The notes below the pieces were generated by a model. That model saw nothing but the letters and a program-made list of their open reading frames with translations, was not told where the DNA came from and searched no databases. 64,000 bases of DNA from an uncultured Muribaculaceae bacterium (GTDB taxonomy: Bacteria > Bacteroidota > Bacteroidia > Bacteroidales > Muribaculaceae). Both the position numbers and the translations under genes were made by a program. The stretch's first letter is position 1. Each line of letters opens with the position of its first letter. The DNA is taken from the NCBI GenBank assembly GCA_947627615.1, contig CANQWS010000001.1:62001-126000 (forward strand), written 5' to 3'. This document shows, in pieces, positions 49,772 through 60,250 of the stretch.

Positions 49772-50194
49772 TTATTTCTTTGCGGGATCTTCGCAGAGTT
49801 CTACAAGAGTTCCGCAGCTGCTTTTGGGATGAACAAAGGCTATGTTCAGGCCTTCGGCACCTTTGCGGGGAGCTTTGTCGATGAGACGTCCGCCTTTGCC
49901 TTCGATTTCAGCGAGAGCGTTGGCAACACCGTCTTCAACGGCAAATGCTATGTGCTGGATGCCGCCGCGGCCGCCGTTGTTGGCAATGAATTTTGCTATG
50001 GCGCTTTCAGGCGCGGTTGCTTCGAGAAGTTCTATCTTGGTCTGGCCGACCTTGAAGAACGCTGTGCGGACTTTCTGGTCAGGTACTTCTTCAATTGCAA
50101 AACATTTGAAACCGAGCATGTTTTCGTAGAAGGGGATTGCTTCGTCAAGTGAGGGAACGGCTATGCCTACGTGTTCAATGTGGGAAATGTCCAT
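49772..50194 (-). CDS. mce: Methylmalonyl-CoA epimerase
   Basis: MDISHIEHVGIAVPSLDEAIPFYENMLG, GGIQHIAFAVED. Confidence 0.93.
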   Translation of the reverse strand: MDISHIEHVGIAVPSLDEAIPFYENMLGFKCFAIEEVPDQKVRTAFFKVGQTKIELLEATAPESAIAKFIANNGGRGGIQHIAFAVEDGVANALAEIEGKGGRLIDKAPRKGAEGLNIAFVHPKSSCGTLVELCEDPAKK

Positions 50195-50359
50195 GATATA
50201 GAATATTTGAATTAAAATTGATTTGATTCTGTCGGATATGTCTTATTATGGCAGGCGTTAACCCGCAATACGTTGCAAATTTAAGCATTATTTCTTTACG
50301 GACCCCTTTTTTGAGTCAGGAATTTTCATTTACCGGCCTTGAACGATTGGAAAATAACG

Positions 50360-50409
50360 CAGCTTCCGCACTGTGCAGCGCTTTTTCTAGGGCTGACGTG
50401 CGGAAGCTG
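50360..50409 (-). terminator. Nested hairpin terminator downstream of epimerase gene
   Basis: CAGCTTCCGCAC/GTGCGGAAGCTG perfect 12-bp arms with inner CAGCgCT/AGgGCTG. Confidence 0.6.
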
Positions 50410-50430
50410 TTGGATATGTTTCTAAGGGGC

Positions 50431-51630
50431 TTATGCCAGTTTGGCAAGAATGTCGTCGATGAGCATGACTGATTTCACGAGCATGCGCGGAATGTGGAAC
50501 GGACCTTTGAAAATGTTGCCTTTGGCGGGCTGGGCCACGGTGCCGTCGCGATGCAGATAGCCGAACCATTCCGGAAATTCCGGGTCGGGCAGATGGGCAT
50601 ACATCCACTCGTTGGCCTGACGGTGGCGCTCGATGTAGAGGTCATCGCCGGTGGCGAGATAGCAGTAGAGCGACGCTATGACGGCCTCGGTCTGCGGCCA
50701 CCAGAATTTCATGTCCTGGGAATAGTCCTGAGCCGGGAAATTGCGGCAGTCACGGAAGTTGATTATGCCGCCCCATTCCTGGTCCCAGCCCCATTCCCAG
50801 CTCCAGTTGAAGATGGTCAGGGCCATATCGGTCAGCTGTTTGTCCCATCCGCGGTGACGGGCTTCCTCAAGTATGAACCACGAGGTTTCAATGCAGTGTC
50901 CCGGATTGATTACGCGGCCGTTGAGCGTGTCTATGAGTTCTCCGTCAGGGCCAGTCATCTCGAGCACAGCCTTGAATTCAGGATGCATGAAGTAACGGCT
51001 TATGGCGTCGAGCGAGCGGGAAATCCTCTCTTCGAGTTCGGGAGAATCGCCGGCAGCCTCTCTGACACGGGCGGCAGTGTTTATGAGAATCATGGTTATC
51101 GAGTGGCCGCGTGCCTGCATGGTAGGCTCGTATTTGGGTTGGAGAATTCCGGGCGTGTCAAGGAAATAAATGATGCGCTCGTAGAGGTCGAGAGCACGTG
51201 CGGCGTAGGCCTTGTCGCCGGTGGCAATGGAGTATTCCGCCAGGGCTATGCAGGCGAAGCATTCGGAGAACACGTAGCGGCGCATGCGCAGGGGCTTGCC
51301 GTCGCCTGTGACCTCAAAGTACATGCGTCCGTTCTCGTCATAGCAGTGGCTGTCGCTGAAATCAATGCAGCTCTTGGCGAATTCCAGATATTCCGGACGT
51401 CGCTCTATGTTGTTGTAGGCAAAGGCAAAAGTCCATGCACAACGCCCCTGAAACCACACGGATTTCGTGGTGTCCATCAGGTTGCCTTCGCGGTCAAGGC
51501 ATGTGTACACGCCTCCGTGTTCATGATCCCATCCGTGTTCGAGCCAGAAGGGGAGAATGTTTGTGGTCAGGTCACTGACATAGCGCTGACGCCATCCTTG
51601 CAGATATTCTTTGATTTCGTTAACGTTCAT
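50431..51630 (-). CDS. AGE-family epimerase (N-acylglucosamine/cellobiose 2-epimerase-like)
   Basis: LPFWLEHGWDHEHGGVYTCLDREG, KSVWFQGRCAWTFA, NPGHCIETSWFILEEA. Confidence 0.9.
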   Translation of the reverse strand: MNVNEIKEYLQGWRQRYVSDLTTNILPFWLEHGWDHEHGGVYTCLDREGNLMDTTKSVWFQGRCAWTFAFAYNNIERRPEYLEFAKSCIDFSDSHCYDENGRMYFEVTGDGKPLRMRRYVFSECFACIALAEYSIATGDKAYAARALDLYERIIYFLDTPGILQPKYEPTMQARGHSITMILINTAARVREAAGDSPELEERISRSLDAISRYFMHPEFKAVLEMTGPDGELIDTLNGRVINPGHCIETSWFILEEARHRGWDKQLTDMALTIFNWSWEWGWDQEWGGIINFRDCRNFPAQDYSQDMKFWWPQTEAVIASLYCYLATGDDLYIERHRQANEWMYAHLPDPEFPEWFGYLHRDGTVAQPAKGNIFKGPFHIPRMLVKSVMLIDDILAKLA

Positions 51631-51827
51631 TTCTTAAGGTTTTTGGTCATGTTGGCATTAATCATGGAATTATTATGCGGAACGGCATTCGCGGGGCGGA
51701 CGCCATGAGTCCGACAGGCGACAAAGGTAAAGGTTAAATGTAAAAAAAGCAACTTTTTGATAATAATAGTTCGTCAAACGGGAAAATTTAGTTAAGTTTG
51801 CCAAATAAACCGCTATTCATTATTTCA

Positions 51828-52679
51828 ATGATTCTTATAGCTGACAGTGGAAGTACCAAGACACAATGGGCGCTCATAGAGAATGACTCCGTGGTCCGCG
51901 ATTTCAGCGGTCATGGAATCAACCCTCTGATGTTTACTGACGGGATGCTCTCCGACATGCTCGCCGCGGACCTTCGGGATGTGCGTCTCGGAGACCGGGA
52001 CTCGGTGTTTTTCTACGGAGCGGGATGCATTCCGTCGCAGTGCCCGCGGGTGGCCTATGTGCTTCAACGTGTGACCGGAGCCGGCAGCGTGGAGGTCAAT
52101 TCCGACATGCTCGGCGCCGCACGGGCCCTCTGCGGTGACTCGCAGGGCATAGTATGCATACTCGGCACCGGCTCGAACTCCTGTTTCTATAATGGCCGCG
52201 AAATCGAGGCCAACACTCCGCCTCTGGGCTACGTGCTCGGTGACGAAGGCTCGGGCGCAAGGCTCGGCATAGCGCTTGTCAACGGAATCCTCAAAGGCCG
52301 GTTTCCGGAGCACCTGCGGAAAGCTTTTAAGGACGAGACCGGACTTGACAAAGACGAGGTGATAAGGCGCGTCTACAGGGAGCCGGAAGCCAACCGCTTT
52401 CTCGCTTCGCTGACTTATTTCATATCATCGCACATCGCAGAGCCGGTAATCGACAATATGGTCACGGATGAGTATGTGCGCTTTTTCAGAAATAATGTGA
52501 TGCACTCCTATCCGGCAGGACTGGAACTGAATTTTGTGGGGTCTCTTGCTGAAGTGTTTGCCCCACAGCTCGTAAAGGCGGCGCGTGAATGCGGCCTTAC
52601 GACAGGACGCACGGTGCGCCGTCCGTTGCCGCTGCTGGCCGAATATCATATACGTCATAACAAACAGAACCATCTATAA
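51828..52679 (+). CDS. BadF/BadG-type N-acetylglucosamine kinase-like ATPase
   Basis: MILIADSGSTKTQWALIEND, ILGTGSNSCFYNG, GYVLGDEGSGARLGI. Confidence 0.88.
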   Translation: MILIADSGSTKTQWALIENDSVVRDFSGHGINPLMFTDGMLSDMLAADLRDVRLGDRDSVFFYGAGCIPSQCPRVAYVLQRVTGAGSVEVNSDMLGAARALCGDSQGIVCILGTGSNSCFYNGREIEANTPPLGYVLGDEGSGARLGIALVNGILKGRFPEHLRKAFKDETGLDKDEVIRRVYREPEANRFLASLTYFISSHIAEPVIDNMVTDEYVRFFRNNVMHSYPAGLELNFVGSLAEVFAPQLVKAARECGLTTGRTVRRPLPLLAEYHIRHNKQNHL

Positions 52680-52683
52680 TAAA

Positions 52684-53922
52684 ATGCAAATAAACAATCA
52701 GGAAGCTCCCGCCGTGGAGCTGATAATGATAAATATCGCGGGTCAGGACCATCCGGGCGTAACCGCGGCCCTGTCGGAGATTCTTGCCAAATATGACGCG
52801 CAGATTCTTGACATAGGTCAGGCCGACATCCACCATAACCTCACTCTCGGAATCCTCATCAAGACTGACAGCGAGGTCTCAGGCGACATAATGAAGGACG
52901 TGCTTTTCAAAGGCTACGAGCTTGGGGTGCAGGTGCGCTTCTCGCCGGTGGCCACTCACGATTATGCGCGTTGGGTGAGCATGCAGGGCAAGAACCGATG
53001 GATAATCACCATCCTTGGCCGGTCGCTGTCGGCCCGCCACATAGCCCTTGTCAGCGGAGTAGTGGCCGACCAGAATCTCAACATCGACGCCATTCAGCGC
53101 CTTACCGGACGCATGCCTCTCGATTCAAGCGAGAAGCAGCTGCGCAAATCATGCGTGGAATTTTCCGTTCGCGGAACGCCGCGCGACTACAGCGAGATGC
53201 AGCGTCGTTTCATGCAGATTGCATCGGAGAAGGGCATCGACATCTCGCTTCAGGAGGACACCATGTATCGCCGCTGCCGCCGTCTGGTATGCTTCGACAT
53301 GGATTCCACTCTGATACGCACCGAAGTGATTGACGAACTCGCCCTGCGGGCCGGCGTGGGCGACAAGGTGAAAGCCATAACCGAAAGGGCCATGAGAGGC
53401 GAGATTGACTTCGTTGAAAGCTTCACCGAGCGTGTGGCGCTCCTGAAAGGTCTTGACGAATCGGTGATGAAGGAGATTGCCGAGAATCTGCCAATAACCG
53501 AGGGTGTGGACCGTATGATGACGGTGCTTAAACGCACCGGCTACAAGACGGCCATTCTTTCCGGCGGATTCACATATTTCGGAAATTATCTCAAGCAGCG
53601 CTATGGCTTCGATTACGTCTATGCCAACGACCTGGAGATTGTTGACGGAAAACTCACCGGACGGTATCTCGGAGAGGTTGTCGACGGCCGGCGCAAAGCC
53701 GAGCTTCTGCGCCTCATAGCGCAGGTGGAGAATCTCAACATCAAGCAGACAATAGCCGTGGGCGACGGGGCCAATGACCTTCCGATGCTTTCAACCGCCG
53801 GACTCGGCATCGCTTTCCATGCAAAACCCAAGGTGAAGGCGGCTTCCGACCAGTCCATCTCCACGATAGGCCTTGACGGAATCCTTTATTTCCTCGGATT
53901 CAAGGACTCCTTCATCAGCTGA
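52684..53922 (+). CDS. serB: Phosphoserine phosphatase with N-terminal ACT-like domains
   Basis: NIAGQDHPGVTAALSEIL; CFDMDSTLIRTEVIDELA; AVGDGANDLPMLSTAGLGIAFHAKP. Confidence 0.95.
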   Translation: MQINNQEAPAVELIMINIAGQDHPGVTAALSEILAKYDAQILDIGQADIHHNLTLGILIKTDSEVSGDIMKDVLFKGYELGVQVRFSPVATHDYARWVSMQGKNRWIITILGRSLSARHIALVSGVVADQNLNIDAIQRLTGRMPLDSSEKQLRKSCVEFSVRGTPRDYSEMQRRFMQIASEKGIDISLQEDTMYRRCRRLVCFDMDSTLIRTEVIDELALRAGVGDKVKAITERAMRGEIDFVESFTERVALLKGLDESVMKEIAENLPITEGVDRMMTVLKRTGYKTAILSGGFTYFGNYLKQRYGFDYVYANDLEIVDGKLTGRYLGEVVDGRRKAELLRLIAQVENLNIKQTIAVGDGANDLPMLSTAGLGIAFHAKPKVKAASDQSISTIGLDGILYFLGFKDSFIS

Positions 53923-53958
53923 TAACAGAAAATTTAAATCATTCATTATAAATAAATC

Positions 53959-56900
53959 ATGAAACAATTAAAGAACATGGTGCTTCTGGCGGCAGTGGCT
54001 GCCGGAATGTCATTCCAGGCCAACGCGCAGCAGAGCCCTCTGTGGCTGCGCAATGCTGCGATTTCCCCCGATGGCTCCACTGTGGCGTTCACCTACAAGG
54101 GCGATATTTTCACAGTGCCGGTCAGCGGCGGTCAGGCCCGCCAGCTGACCACATCGCAGTACTATGACAGTAAACCCGTGTGGACCCCTTCGGGCGACAG
54201 AATAGTGTTTACGTCAAACCGTCTCGGCTCCGACGACATATTCATCATGCCGGCCAAGGGAGGAACGGCGCGCCGGCTCACAACCAATTCCGGTTCCGAA
54301 TCTCCGCTGACCTTCCTTCCTGACGGACGTCTGCTCTTCTCGACATCGATGATGCCGGGACGGACCACCGCCCAGGCTCCTTTCGCCGCCCAGACTTATG
54401 TCCTGGACATAGAGACCGAGAACGCACGCCCCGAACTTTATCTTTCGGTGCCTATGACTTCGGCCTCGGCCAACGCACAGGGCAATATTCTCTATCAGGA
54501 CCGCAAAGGCTACGAGGATGTGTTGCGCAAGCATGAGCGTTCATCGGGCACCGCTGATATCTGGATGGTCAATCCGCAGGGCAAGTTCACCCAGCTGACC
54601 ACCTTCAACGGCAATGACCATAATCCCGTGTGGGGCTCAGGCGACACATACTATTATCTCTCGGAAGAGGGCAACAACAATCTCAATGTCTATTCCTCAA
54701 AGGCTGTCCCGGGAACAAAGGCCACTCAGCTCACGGATTTCACTCAGTATCCCGTCCGTTCGCTGTCGGCCTCGTCCAACGGAACCCTCGCCTTCAGCTA
54801 CGACGGCGAAATCTACACCATGACGCCCGGATCAAAACCCGCCAAAGTCAATGTGGACATCGTGGCCGACGATTATAACCCCGACATTGTCAAGAGTTTC
54901 CGTAATTCAGGAGCGACCACGTTGAGCATCAACAAGAAAGCCGATGAAGTCGCTTTTGTGATCCGTGGCGATGTCTACGCCACTTCAGTCAAGTATCCCA
55001 CCACGGTGCGCATCACCAACACTCCCGGTCAGGAGCGCTGCGTGGACATAGCTCCCGACGGCCGCTCGGTGGTCTATGACTCCGAACGCGACGGACTCTG
55101 GCAGCTCTTCATCTCCAGAATCAAGAACAAGGACGAGAAGAAACTCGCCTACGCGACGGAATTCGTTGAGGAACCGCTTTACTCATGCTCAACCTCGGCC
55201 CAGCAGCCGGTGTTCAGCCCCGACGGCAAGAAGGTGGCGTTCCTTGAGGACCGCACAATCCTTCAGGTCATTGATGTGGATTCCAAGAAAGTGACCACGG
55301 CTCTTGACGGAAAGTACAACTATTCCTATACCGACGGTGACATATCGTTTGAATGGAGTCCTGACAGCAAATGGCTGCTCGTGGACTACATTGGCGAAGG
55401 CGGATGGAACAACAAGGACATAGCTCTTGTTGCCGCCGACGGCTCGCAGGTAGTGGACCTTACCGAAAGCGGCTATAGCGACAACCAGCCCAAGTGGGCT
55501 CTCGGCGGCCGCGCGCTGACATATTCCACCGGCCGTTACGGCATGAAGAGCCATGGCAGCTGGGGCAATCAGGACGATATTATGCTCATGGTGCTTGACC
55601 CCGAAGCCTGGGACGAGTTCAACATGACCGAGGAAGAGGCCGCTCTCAAGGAACAGGCCGAAAAGGAGAAAAAAGAGAAAGAGAAATCCGATTCTGACTC
55701 CAAGGACGGCAAGGGCAAGAAGGATTCCAAGAAAAACAAGGACAAGAAAAAGAAAAAAGACGGTAAGAAGGATGTCGATAAGGAATCTGAAAGCGCCAAA
55801 GCGCTCAAATTCGACCTTGACAACCGCCGTTACCGCATGGCCCGCCTTACACCCCGTTCGGCATCCGTCGGTGACTATTATCTGTCAAAGAAAGGCGACA
55901 AATTTTATTACGTGGCCGGTTCAACCGAGGCAGGAGCCAATCTCTACTGCCGCGATCTCCGCAAGGGCGATACCAAGGTGCTTGCCCGCGGCGTGAACGG
56001 CGGTTTCGAAGCCGATGAGAAAGGCGAGAACCTCTTTGTGCTGTCAGGTCGCGGCATGAGTAAAGTCTCGCTCGCCGACGGCAAAGTGACACCTATTGAA
56101 TACGAAGCCCCCTACAACCGTCACCCCTCTCAGGAACGCGCCTACATGTATGACCACATGCTGAATCAGGTGAAGAACAAGTTCTACGACGCCAACCTTC
56201 ACGGTCTTGACTGGGACTCGATAGGCAATCATTACCGTCGCTTCCTCCCGCACATTGACAACAACCGCGATTTCGCCATACTTCTCAGCGAAGTGCTTGG
56301 CGAACTCAACGCCTCACACACCGGCGGCCGCACATCGTCAAGCGCTCCGGTCTATTACATGCCCACCGCCACACTCGGCGCTTACTATGATCCGGAATAC
56401 AAGGGCGACGGTCTGAAGGTAGCCGAAGTGCTGCGTCGCGGTCCGCTTGACAGCAAGGATGTCAACGTGAAGCCCGGCGATGTGATCATGGCCATCGACG
56501 GCCAGCCCGTTCTTGCCGGAAAAGACTATTTCCCTCTGCTCGAAGGAAAGACCGGCAAGAAAGTGCGTCTGCAGGTCAAGGATGCCAAGGGCGCCGTTCG
56601 AGACGTCAATGTGAAGCCTATATCGGCCGGTCGTCAGAGCGACCTGCTGTATCAGCGCTGGGTGGAACACAACGAGCATCTCGTTGACAGCCTCTCCGGA
56701 GGCCGCCTTGCCTATGTCCACGTCGAGGGCATGGACTCTCCGAGCTTCCGCACTGTCTATGACCGTCTTCTCGGACATTACCGCAATGCCGAGGCTGCCA
56801 TAGTCGACACCCGCTGGAACGGAGGCGGATGGCTCCATAATGACCTCGCGCTGCTCCTTTCCGGAAAAGAATATGTGCGCTTCACTCCGCGTGGCCGTTA

Positions 56901-57273
56901 CATCGGCTCCGAACCGTTCTCGCAGTGGACCAAGCCCTCGGTTATGCTTGTCAACGAGAGCAACTACAGCGATGCCCACGGATCGCCGTTCGTCTATCAG
57001 ACTCTCGGCATAGGCGATGTGGTGGGAGCCCCCGTTCCCGGAACAATGACCGCCGTTTGGTGGGAGACCCAGATTGATCCGTCGATCGTTTTCGGTATCC
57101 CGCAGGTGACATCCGTGGATATGAACGGTCAGGTTCTCGAGAACCATCAGCTCAACCCCGATGTTCTTATATATAACCGTCCGGGCGAGACCGAAGCTGG
57201 TGTTGACGCGCAGCTCGAAGGCGCCGTGAAGCATCTGCTCCGTAAGCTCGACGAAAAGAAAACATCTAAGTAA
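53959..57273 (+). CDS. Tricorn protease homolog (WD40-like PD40 repeats + PDZ + S41 peptidase)
   Basis: SPDGSTVAFTYKGDIFTVPVSGGQARQLT; GDVIMAIDGQPVLAG; NESNYSDAHGSPFVYQTLGIGDVVGAPVPG. Confidence 0.92.
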   Translation: MKQLKNMVLLAAVAAGMSFQANAQQSPLWLRNAAISPDGSTVAFTYKGDIFTVPVSGGQARQLTTSQYYDSKPVWTPSGDRIVFTSNRLGSDDIFIMPAKGGTARRLTTNSGSESPLTFLPDGRLLFSTSMMPGRTTAQAPFAAQTYVLDIETENARPELYLSVPMTSASANAQGNILYQDRKGYEDVLRKHERSSGTADIWMVNPQGKFTQLTTFNGNDHNPVWGSGDTYYYLSEEGNNNLNVYSSKAVPGTKATQLTDFTQYPVRSLSASSNGTLAFSYDGEIYTMTPGSKPAKVNVDIVADDYNPDIVKSFRNSGATTLSINKKADEVAFVIRGDVYATSVKYPTTVRITNTPGQERCVDIAPDGRSVVYDSERDGLWQLFISRIKNKDEKKLAYATEFVEEPLYSCSTSAQQPVFSPDGKKVAFLEDRTILQVIDVDSKKVTTALDGKYNYSYTDGDISFEWSPDSKWLLVDYIGEGGWNNKDIALVAADGSQVVDLTESGYSDNQPKWALGGRALTYSTGRYGMKSHGSWGNQDDIMLMVLDPEAWDEFNMTEEEAALKEQAEKEKKEKEKSDSDSKDGKGKKDSKKNKDKKKKKDGKKDVDKESESAKALKFDLDNRRYRMARLTPRSASVGDYYLSKKGDKFYYVAGSTEAGANLYCRDLRKGDTKVLARGVNGGFEADEKGENLFVLSGRGMSKVSLADGKVTPIEYEAPYNRHPSQERAYMYDHMLNQVKNKFYDANLHGLDWDSIGNHYRRFLPHIDNNRDFAILLSEVLGELNASHTGGRTSSSAPVYYMPTATLGAYYDPEYKGDGLKVAEVLRRGPLDSKDVNVKPGDVIMAIDGQPVLAGKDYFPLLEGKTGKKVRLQVKDAKGAVRDVNVKPISAGRQSDLLYQRWVEHNEHLVDSLSGGRLAYVHVEGMDSPSFRTVYDRLLGHYRNAEAAIVDTRWNGGGWLHNDLALLLSGKEYVRFTPRGRYIGSEPFSQWTKPSVMLVNESNYSDAHGSPFVYQTLGIGDVVGAPVPGTMTAVWWETQIDPSIVFGIPQVTSVDMNGQVLENHQLNPDVLIYNRPGETEAGVDAQLEGAVKHLLRKLDEKKTSK

Positions 57274-57293
57274 TAGTAATATATATTGCAATT

Positions 57294-57752
57294 ATGAATG
57301 TCGGAGACAAAGCGCCCGAGATTCTCGGACTTGACGAGAACGGACGCGAAGTAAAACTAAGTGATTACGCAGGCCACAAGCTGGTGCTCTATTTCTATCC
57401 CAAGGACAACACGTCGGGTTGTACCGCCGAGGCTTGTTCGCTCCGCGACAATTTCGACGCTCTGCGCGCCAAGGGCTATGAAATTCTCGGTGTCAGCATC
57501 AACACTGCCGATTCCCACCGCAAATTCATTGAAAAGTACAACCTCCCGTTCCATCTTATTGCCGATACCGACCACAAACTCACGGAAGAGATGGGCGCAT
57601 GGGGCGAGAAAAGCATGTACGGCCGCAAATATATGGGCACGTTCCGCACAACATTTCTCATTGATGAAAACGGTGTGATAACCGATATCATCGGTCCGAA
57701 ACAGATAAAGACCAAGGAGCATGGCACTCAGCTGCTTGCTCTGAAGGACTGA
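57294..57752 (+). CDS. bcp: Thioredoxin-dependent peroxiredoxin Bcp
   Basis: LVLYFYPKDNTSGCTAEACSLRDNFD. Confidence 0.95.
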   Translation: MNVGDKAPEILGLDENGREVKLSDYAGHKLVLYFYPKDNTSGCTAEACSLRDNFDALRAKGYEILGVSINTADSHRKFIEKYNLPFHLIADTDHKLTEEMGAWGEKSMYGRKYMGTFRTTFLIDENGVITDIIGPKQIKTKEHGTQLLALKD

Positions 57753-57892
57753 CGGATATCCGGCAATCCATATAACAGCATTATCGGCTGCTCCCTTCCG
57801 AAACGGGGAGCGGCCGATTCTGTAACCGGCCGAACCATCGGGCCGCCGGGGCTGTTGTAAGATTAAAACATGAACCGAAAAATTCATTCATT

Positions 57893-58045
57893 ATGGAAAA
57901 GAACAACCGACGCAATGTAAAACGGACCAATATCTGGGTGGCTATAGGCGCAGTTATCCTCATCATCCTTCTGATTATCTGGCTCACCATGGCCGACCTT
58001 GCCGGCGATACCGACGTTGCCGCCGCCATCATGCCTTTGGCCTGA
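57893..58045 (+). CDS. 50-aa single-TM protein (below ORF-track cutoff)
   Basis: MEKNNRRNVKRTNIWVAIGAVILIILLIIWLTMADLAGDTDVAAAIMPLA. Confidence 0.55.
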   Translation: MEKNNRRNVKRTNIWVAIGAVILIILLIIWLTMADLAGDTDVAAAIMPLA

Positions 58046-58222
58046 GACATTTCATAACAATTGACTTTCTAACATCGGCAGTCAGGTCATTGCCGGTGTT
58101 TTATTTGTGACCGAATTCCGTCGCCACTTATGGTCAATCCGGCGGGAATGCATATATTTGCAATTCCTGTAAGCGCATGAATCGCTCCCGGGAACAGGAT
58201 AACCGCTAAACATACTCAGGCA

Positions 58223-59182
58223 ATGAAAAAATCAGTCATATCGCTCTCATCCCTCGTTTTAGTTTTTGCGTCCTTGATTTCATGCACCCCGCGCCCAGGG
58301 CAGGGGTGCCAGACCGCGTCATCAGGGATGGCGCCGGAAACGGTGAAAGCCCTGACTGACAGCCTGACGCAGATAGCCTCCGCAGCTCCGGGCGAGGTGG
58401 GGATAGCCGTTATTGTGAACGGTTGCGATACGGTGACGGTCAATGACACCGACAAATATCCTCTCATGAGCGTGTTCAAGCTTCATCAGGCTGTGGCTGT
58501 GTGCCATTATCTGGAGCGGAAGGGAGTTTCAATCGACACGGTCCTCCATATTGACCGTCAGTCACTCAGCCCCGACACTTGGAGCCCGATGCTCAAGGAC
58601 TCCGTAGGCAGCTCGCCGCTTGACGTATCCGTAAGGACATTGATGCGCTACACACTCCAGCAGAGTGACAACAATGCGAGCAACGTGATGTTTGACAGCC
58701 TGATTGATGTCATGGCCGTTGATGAGTTCATCGCCACACTGGTGCCGCGAACCGGTTTCCGCCTTGAAGTCAGGGAATCGGATATGGCTTCGGACCATTC
58801 TCTGAGTTACCGCAACCATTCCTCACCGCTGTCAGCCGCCATGTTGCTTGAGCGTCTGTTTACGGACAGTGTGCTGTCAGTGGTCAATCAGGAGTTCATT
58901 CTCGATGCCTTGCGCGGCTGCTCTACAGGCGCTGACCGTCTGCCGGCCCCGCTTGCCGGAATTGAAGGGGTGGAGATAGCCCACAAGACCGGCTCGGGAT
59001 ATGTCAGCGACGCGGGGAAGCTCGTGGCCTTCAATGATGCCGCCCACATAGTGCTTCCCGGCGGAGACGCTTACACACTTGTGGTGTTCATCAAGGATTT
59101 CGACGGGACCGAAAGCGAGGCGTCGGCTGTCATGTCACGCATCTCCGGCGTGACATATCGTCTGGTTTCCGGCAGCCGGTAG
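58223..59182 (+). CDS. Class A beta-lactamase (subclass A2-like) lipoprotein
   Basis: SxxK in PLMSVFKLHQA, SDN in QQSDNNASN, Glu in RESDMASDHSLSYRNHSSP, KTG in AHKTGSGYVSDAGKL; lipobox LISCTP. Confidence 0.85.
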   Translation: MKKSVISLSSLVLVFASLISCTPRPGQGCQTASSGMAPETVKALTDSLTQIASAAPGEVGIAVIVNGCDTVTVNDTDKYPLMSVFKLHQAVAVCHYLERKGVSIDTVLHIDRQSLSPDTWSPMLKDSVGSSPLDVSVRTLMRYTLQQSDNNASNVMFDSLIDVMAVDEFIATLVPRTGFRLEVRESDMASDHSLSYRNHSSPLSAAMLLERLFTDSVLSVVNQEFILDALRGCSTGADRLPAPLAGIEGVEIAHKTGSGYVSDAGKLVAFNDAAHIVLPGGDAYTLVVFIKDFDGTESEASAVMSRISGVTYRLVSGSR

Positions 59183-59268
59183 GCGCTGTCGTGGTCCGGG
59201 ACGGAACATATATCATGCCGAAGCATTATTTATAATATATCTTCTAATGTGTTTATCTCTATTGAGCC

Positions 59269-59484
59269 ATGGTATTATTCTGGAGCGGCATCGTTGTTTT
59301 CCTTATAGGAGTTTTTGTGCGGAATTTCTTTAAGATCAGGTATTATCGTGAACAGCGGTCGTCAGGACGCACTGAAATTAAGGCTGCGGAAATCAAGGCA
59401 AAGTACAGACCCCTCTGGTTTCTGGGCATCGGCATCCAGATAGTTGGCGTAGTGATTTCCGGTATCAGTCTGTATCTGTCATAA
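59269..59484 (+). CDS. Small two-TM membrane protein
   Basis: 71 aa, hydrophobic N- and C-terminal helices. Confidence 0.5.
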   Translation: MVLFWSGIVVFLIGVFVRNFFKIRYYREQRSSGRTEIKAAEIKAKYRPLWFLGIGIQIVGVVISGISLYLS

Positions 59485-59539
59485 AAAAGGAGAACGTGCC
59501 GAAGCTCGTTCTCCCTGAGTATTTTCTTGTGTAAGAATC

Positions 59540-59899
59540 TTAGTTCTTGTTGGGCATGCGACGCTCTTTGATACGGGCTTTCTTGCCGGTGAGGCCACGG
59601 AGATAGTAAAGTTTTGCACGGCGCACTTTACCGTACTTGTTCACTGTGATAGAGTCGATGAACGGAGATTCGATGGGGAAAATACGCTCTACACCGATGT
59701 TGTCGCTCATCTTGCGCACGGTGAAACGCTTCTTGTTTCCTTCGCCTGATATACGGATAACCACACCGCGATACTGCTGGATACGTTCCTTGTTACCCTC
59801 TTTGATGCGATAGGCCACGGTGATGGTGTCACCGGGTGTGAAATCAATCTGATTGTTGCCTGCGGGAAATGCTTCTTCGGCAATTTTGATTAAATCCAT
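59540..59899 (-). CDS. rplS: 50S ribosomal protein L19
   Basis: [55 protein letters not shown]. Confidence 0.97.
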   Translation of the reverse strand: MDLIKIAEEAFPAGNNQIDFTPGDTITVAYRIKEGNKERIQQYRGVVIRISGEGNKKRFTVRKMSDNIGVERIFPIESPFIDSITVNKYGKVRRAKLYYLRGLTGKKARIKERRMPNKN

Positions 59900-60250
59900 T
59901 TTCTTCTTTTTCGATTAAATGTTAACACTACTCGCAATATTCGCAGGCCACATATCCTGCCAGAGATTACGAATTCGGCCGCAAAGATACTATTTTTATT
60001 TAAGAAATCAAAGCATTCGCCTGAATATTTGGCAATTTCGCCCGCGCCTCTATCCCCGATTACCAATCGACCACACAATAGCCAACCCACTTTCATGATT
60101 ATTCTTACTGTCTGCAAGTGATGCTTTCGCGGACAAATGTAGTCAAATAATTTCCGGAAAGCAAGTGCAAGGACTGAAAAATGGCAGTGCCACCCTGATT
60201 TGTGCGCCCTTTTTAGTAATTTTGCAGAAATATTTGATGAACGAAATCTG

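Noticed and set aside
50494-51708. 404-aa + strand ORF opposite the AGE-family epimerase
   Set aside because: Antisense shadow ORF in GC-biased coding DNA; the opposite strand has clear family motifs
56338-57291. 317-aa minus-strand ORF opposite the tricorn-like gene
   Set aside because: Shadow ORF antisense to strongly supported S41/PDZ coding sequence
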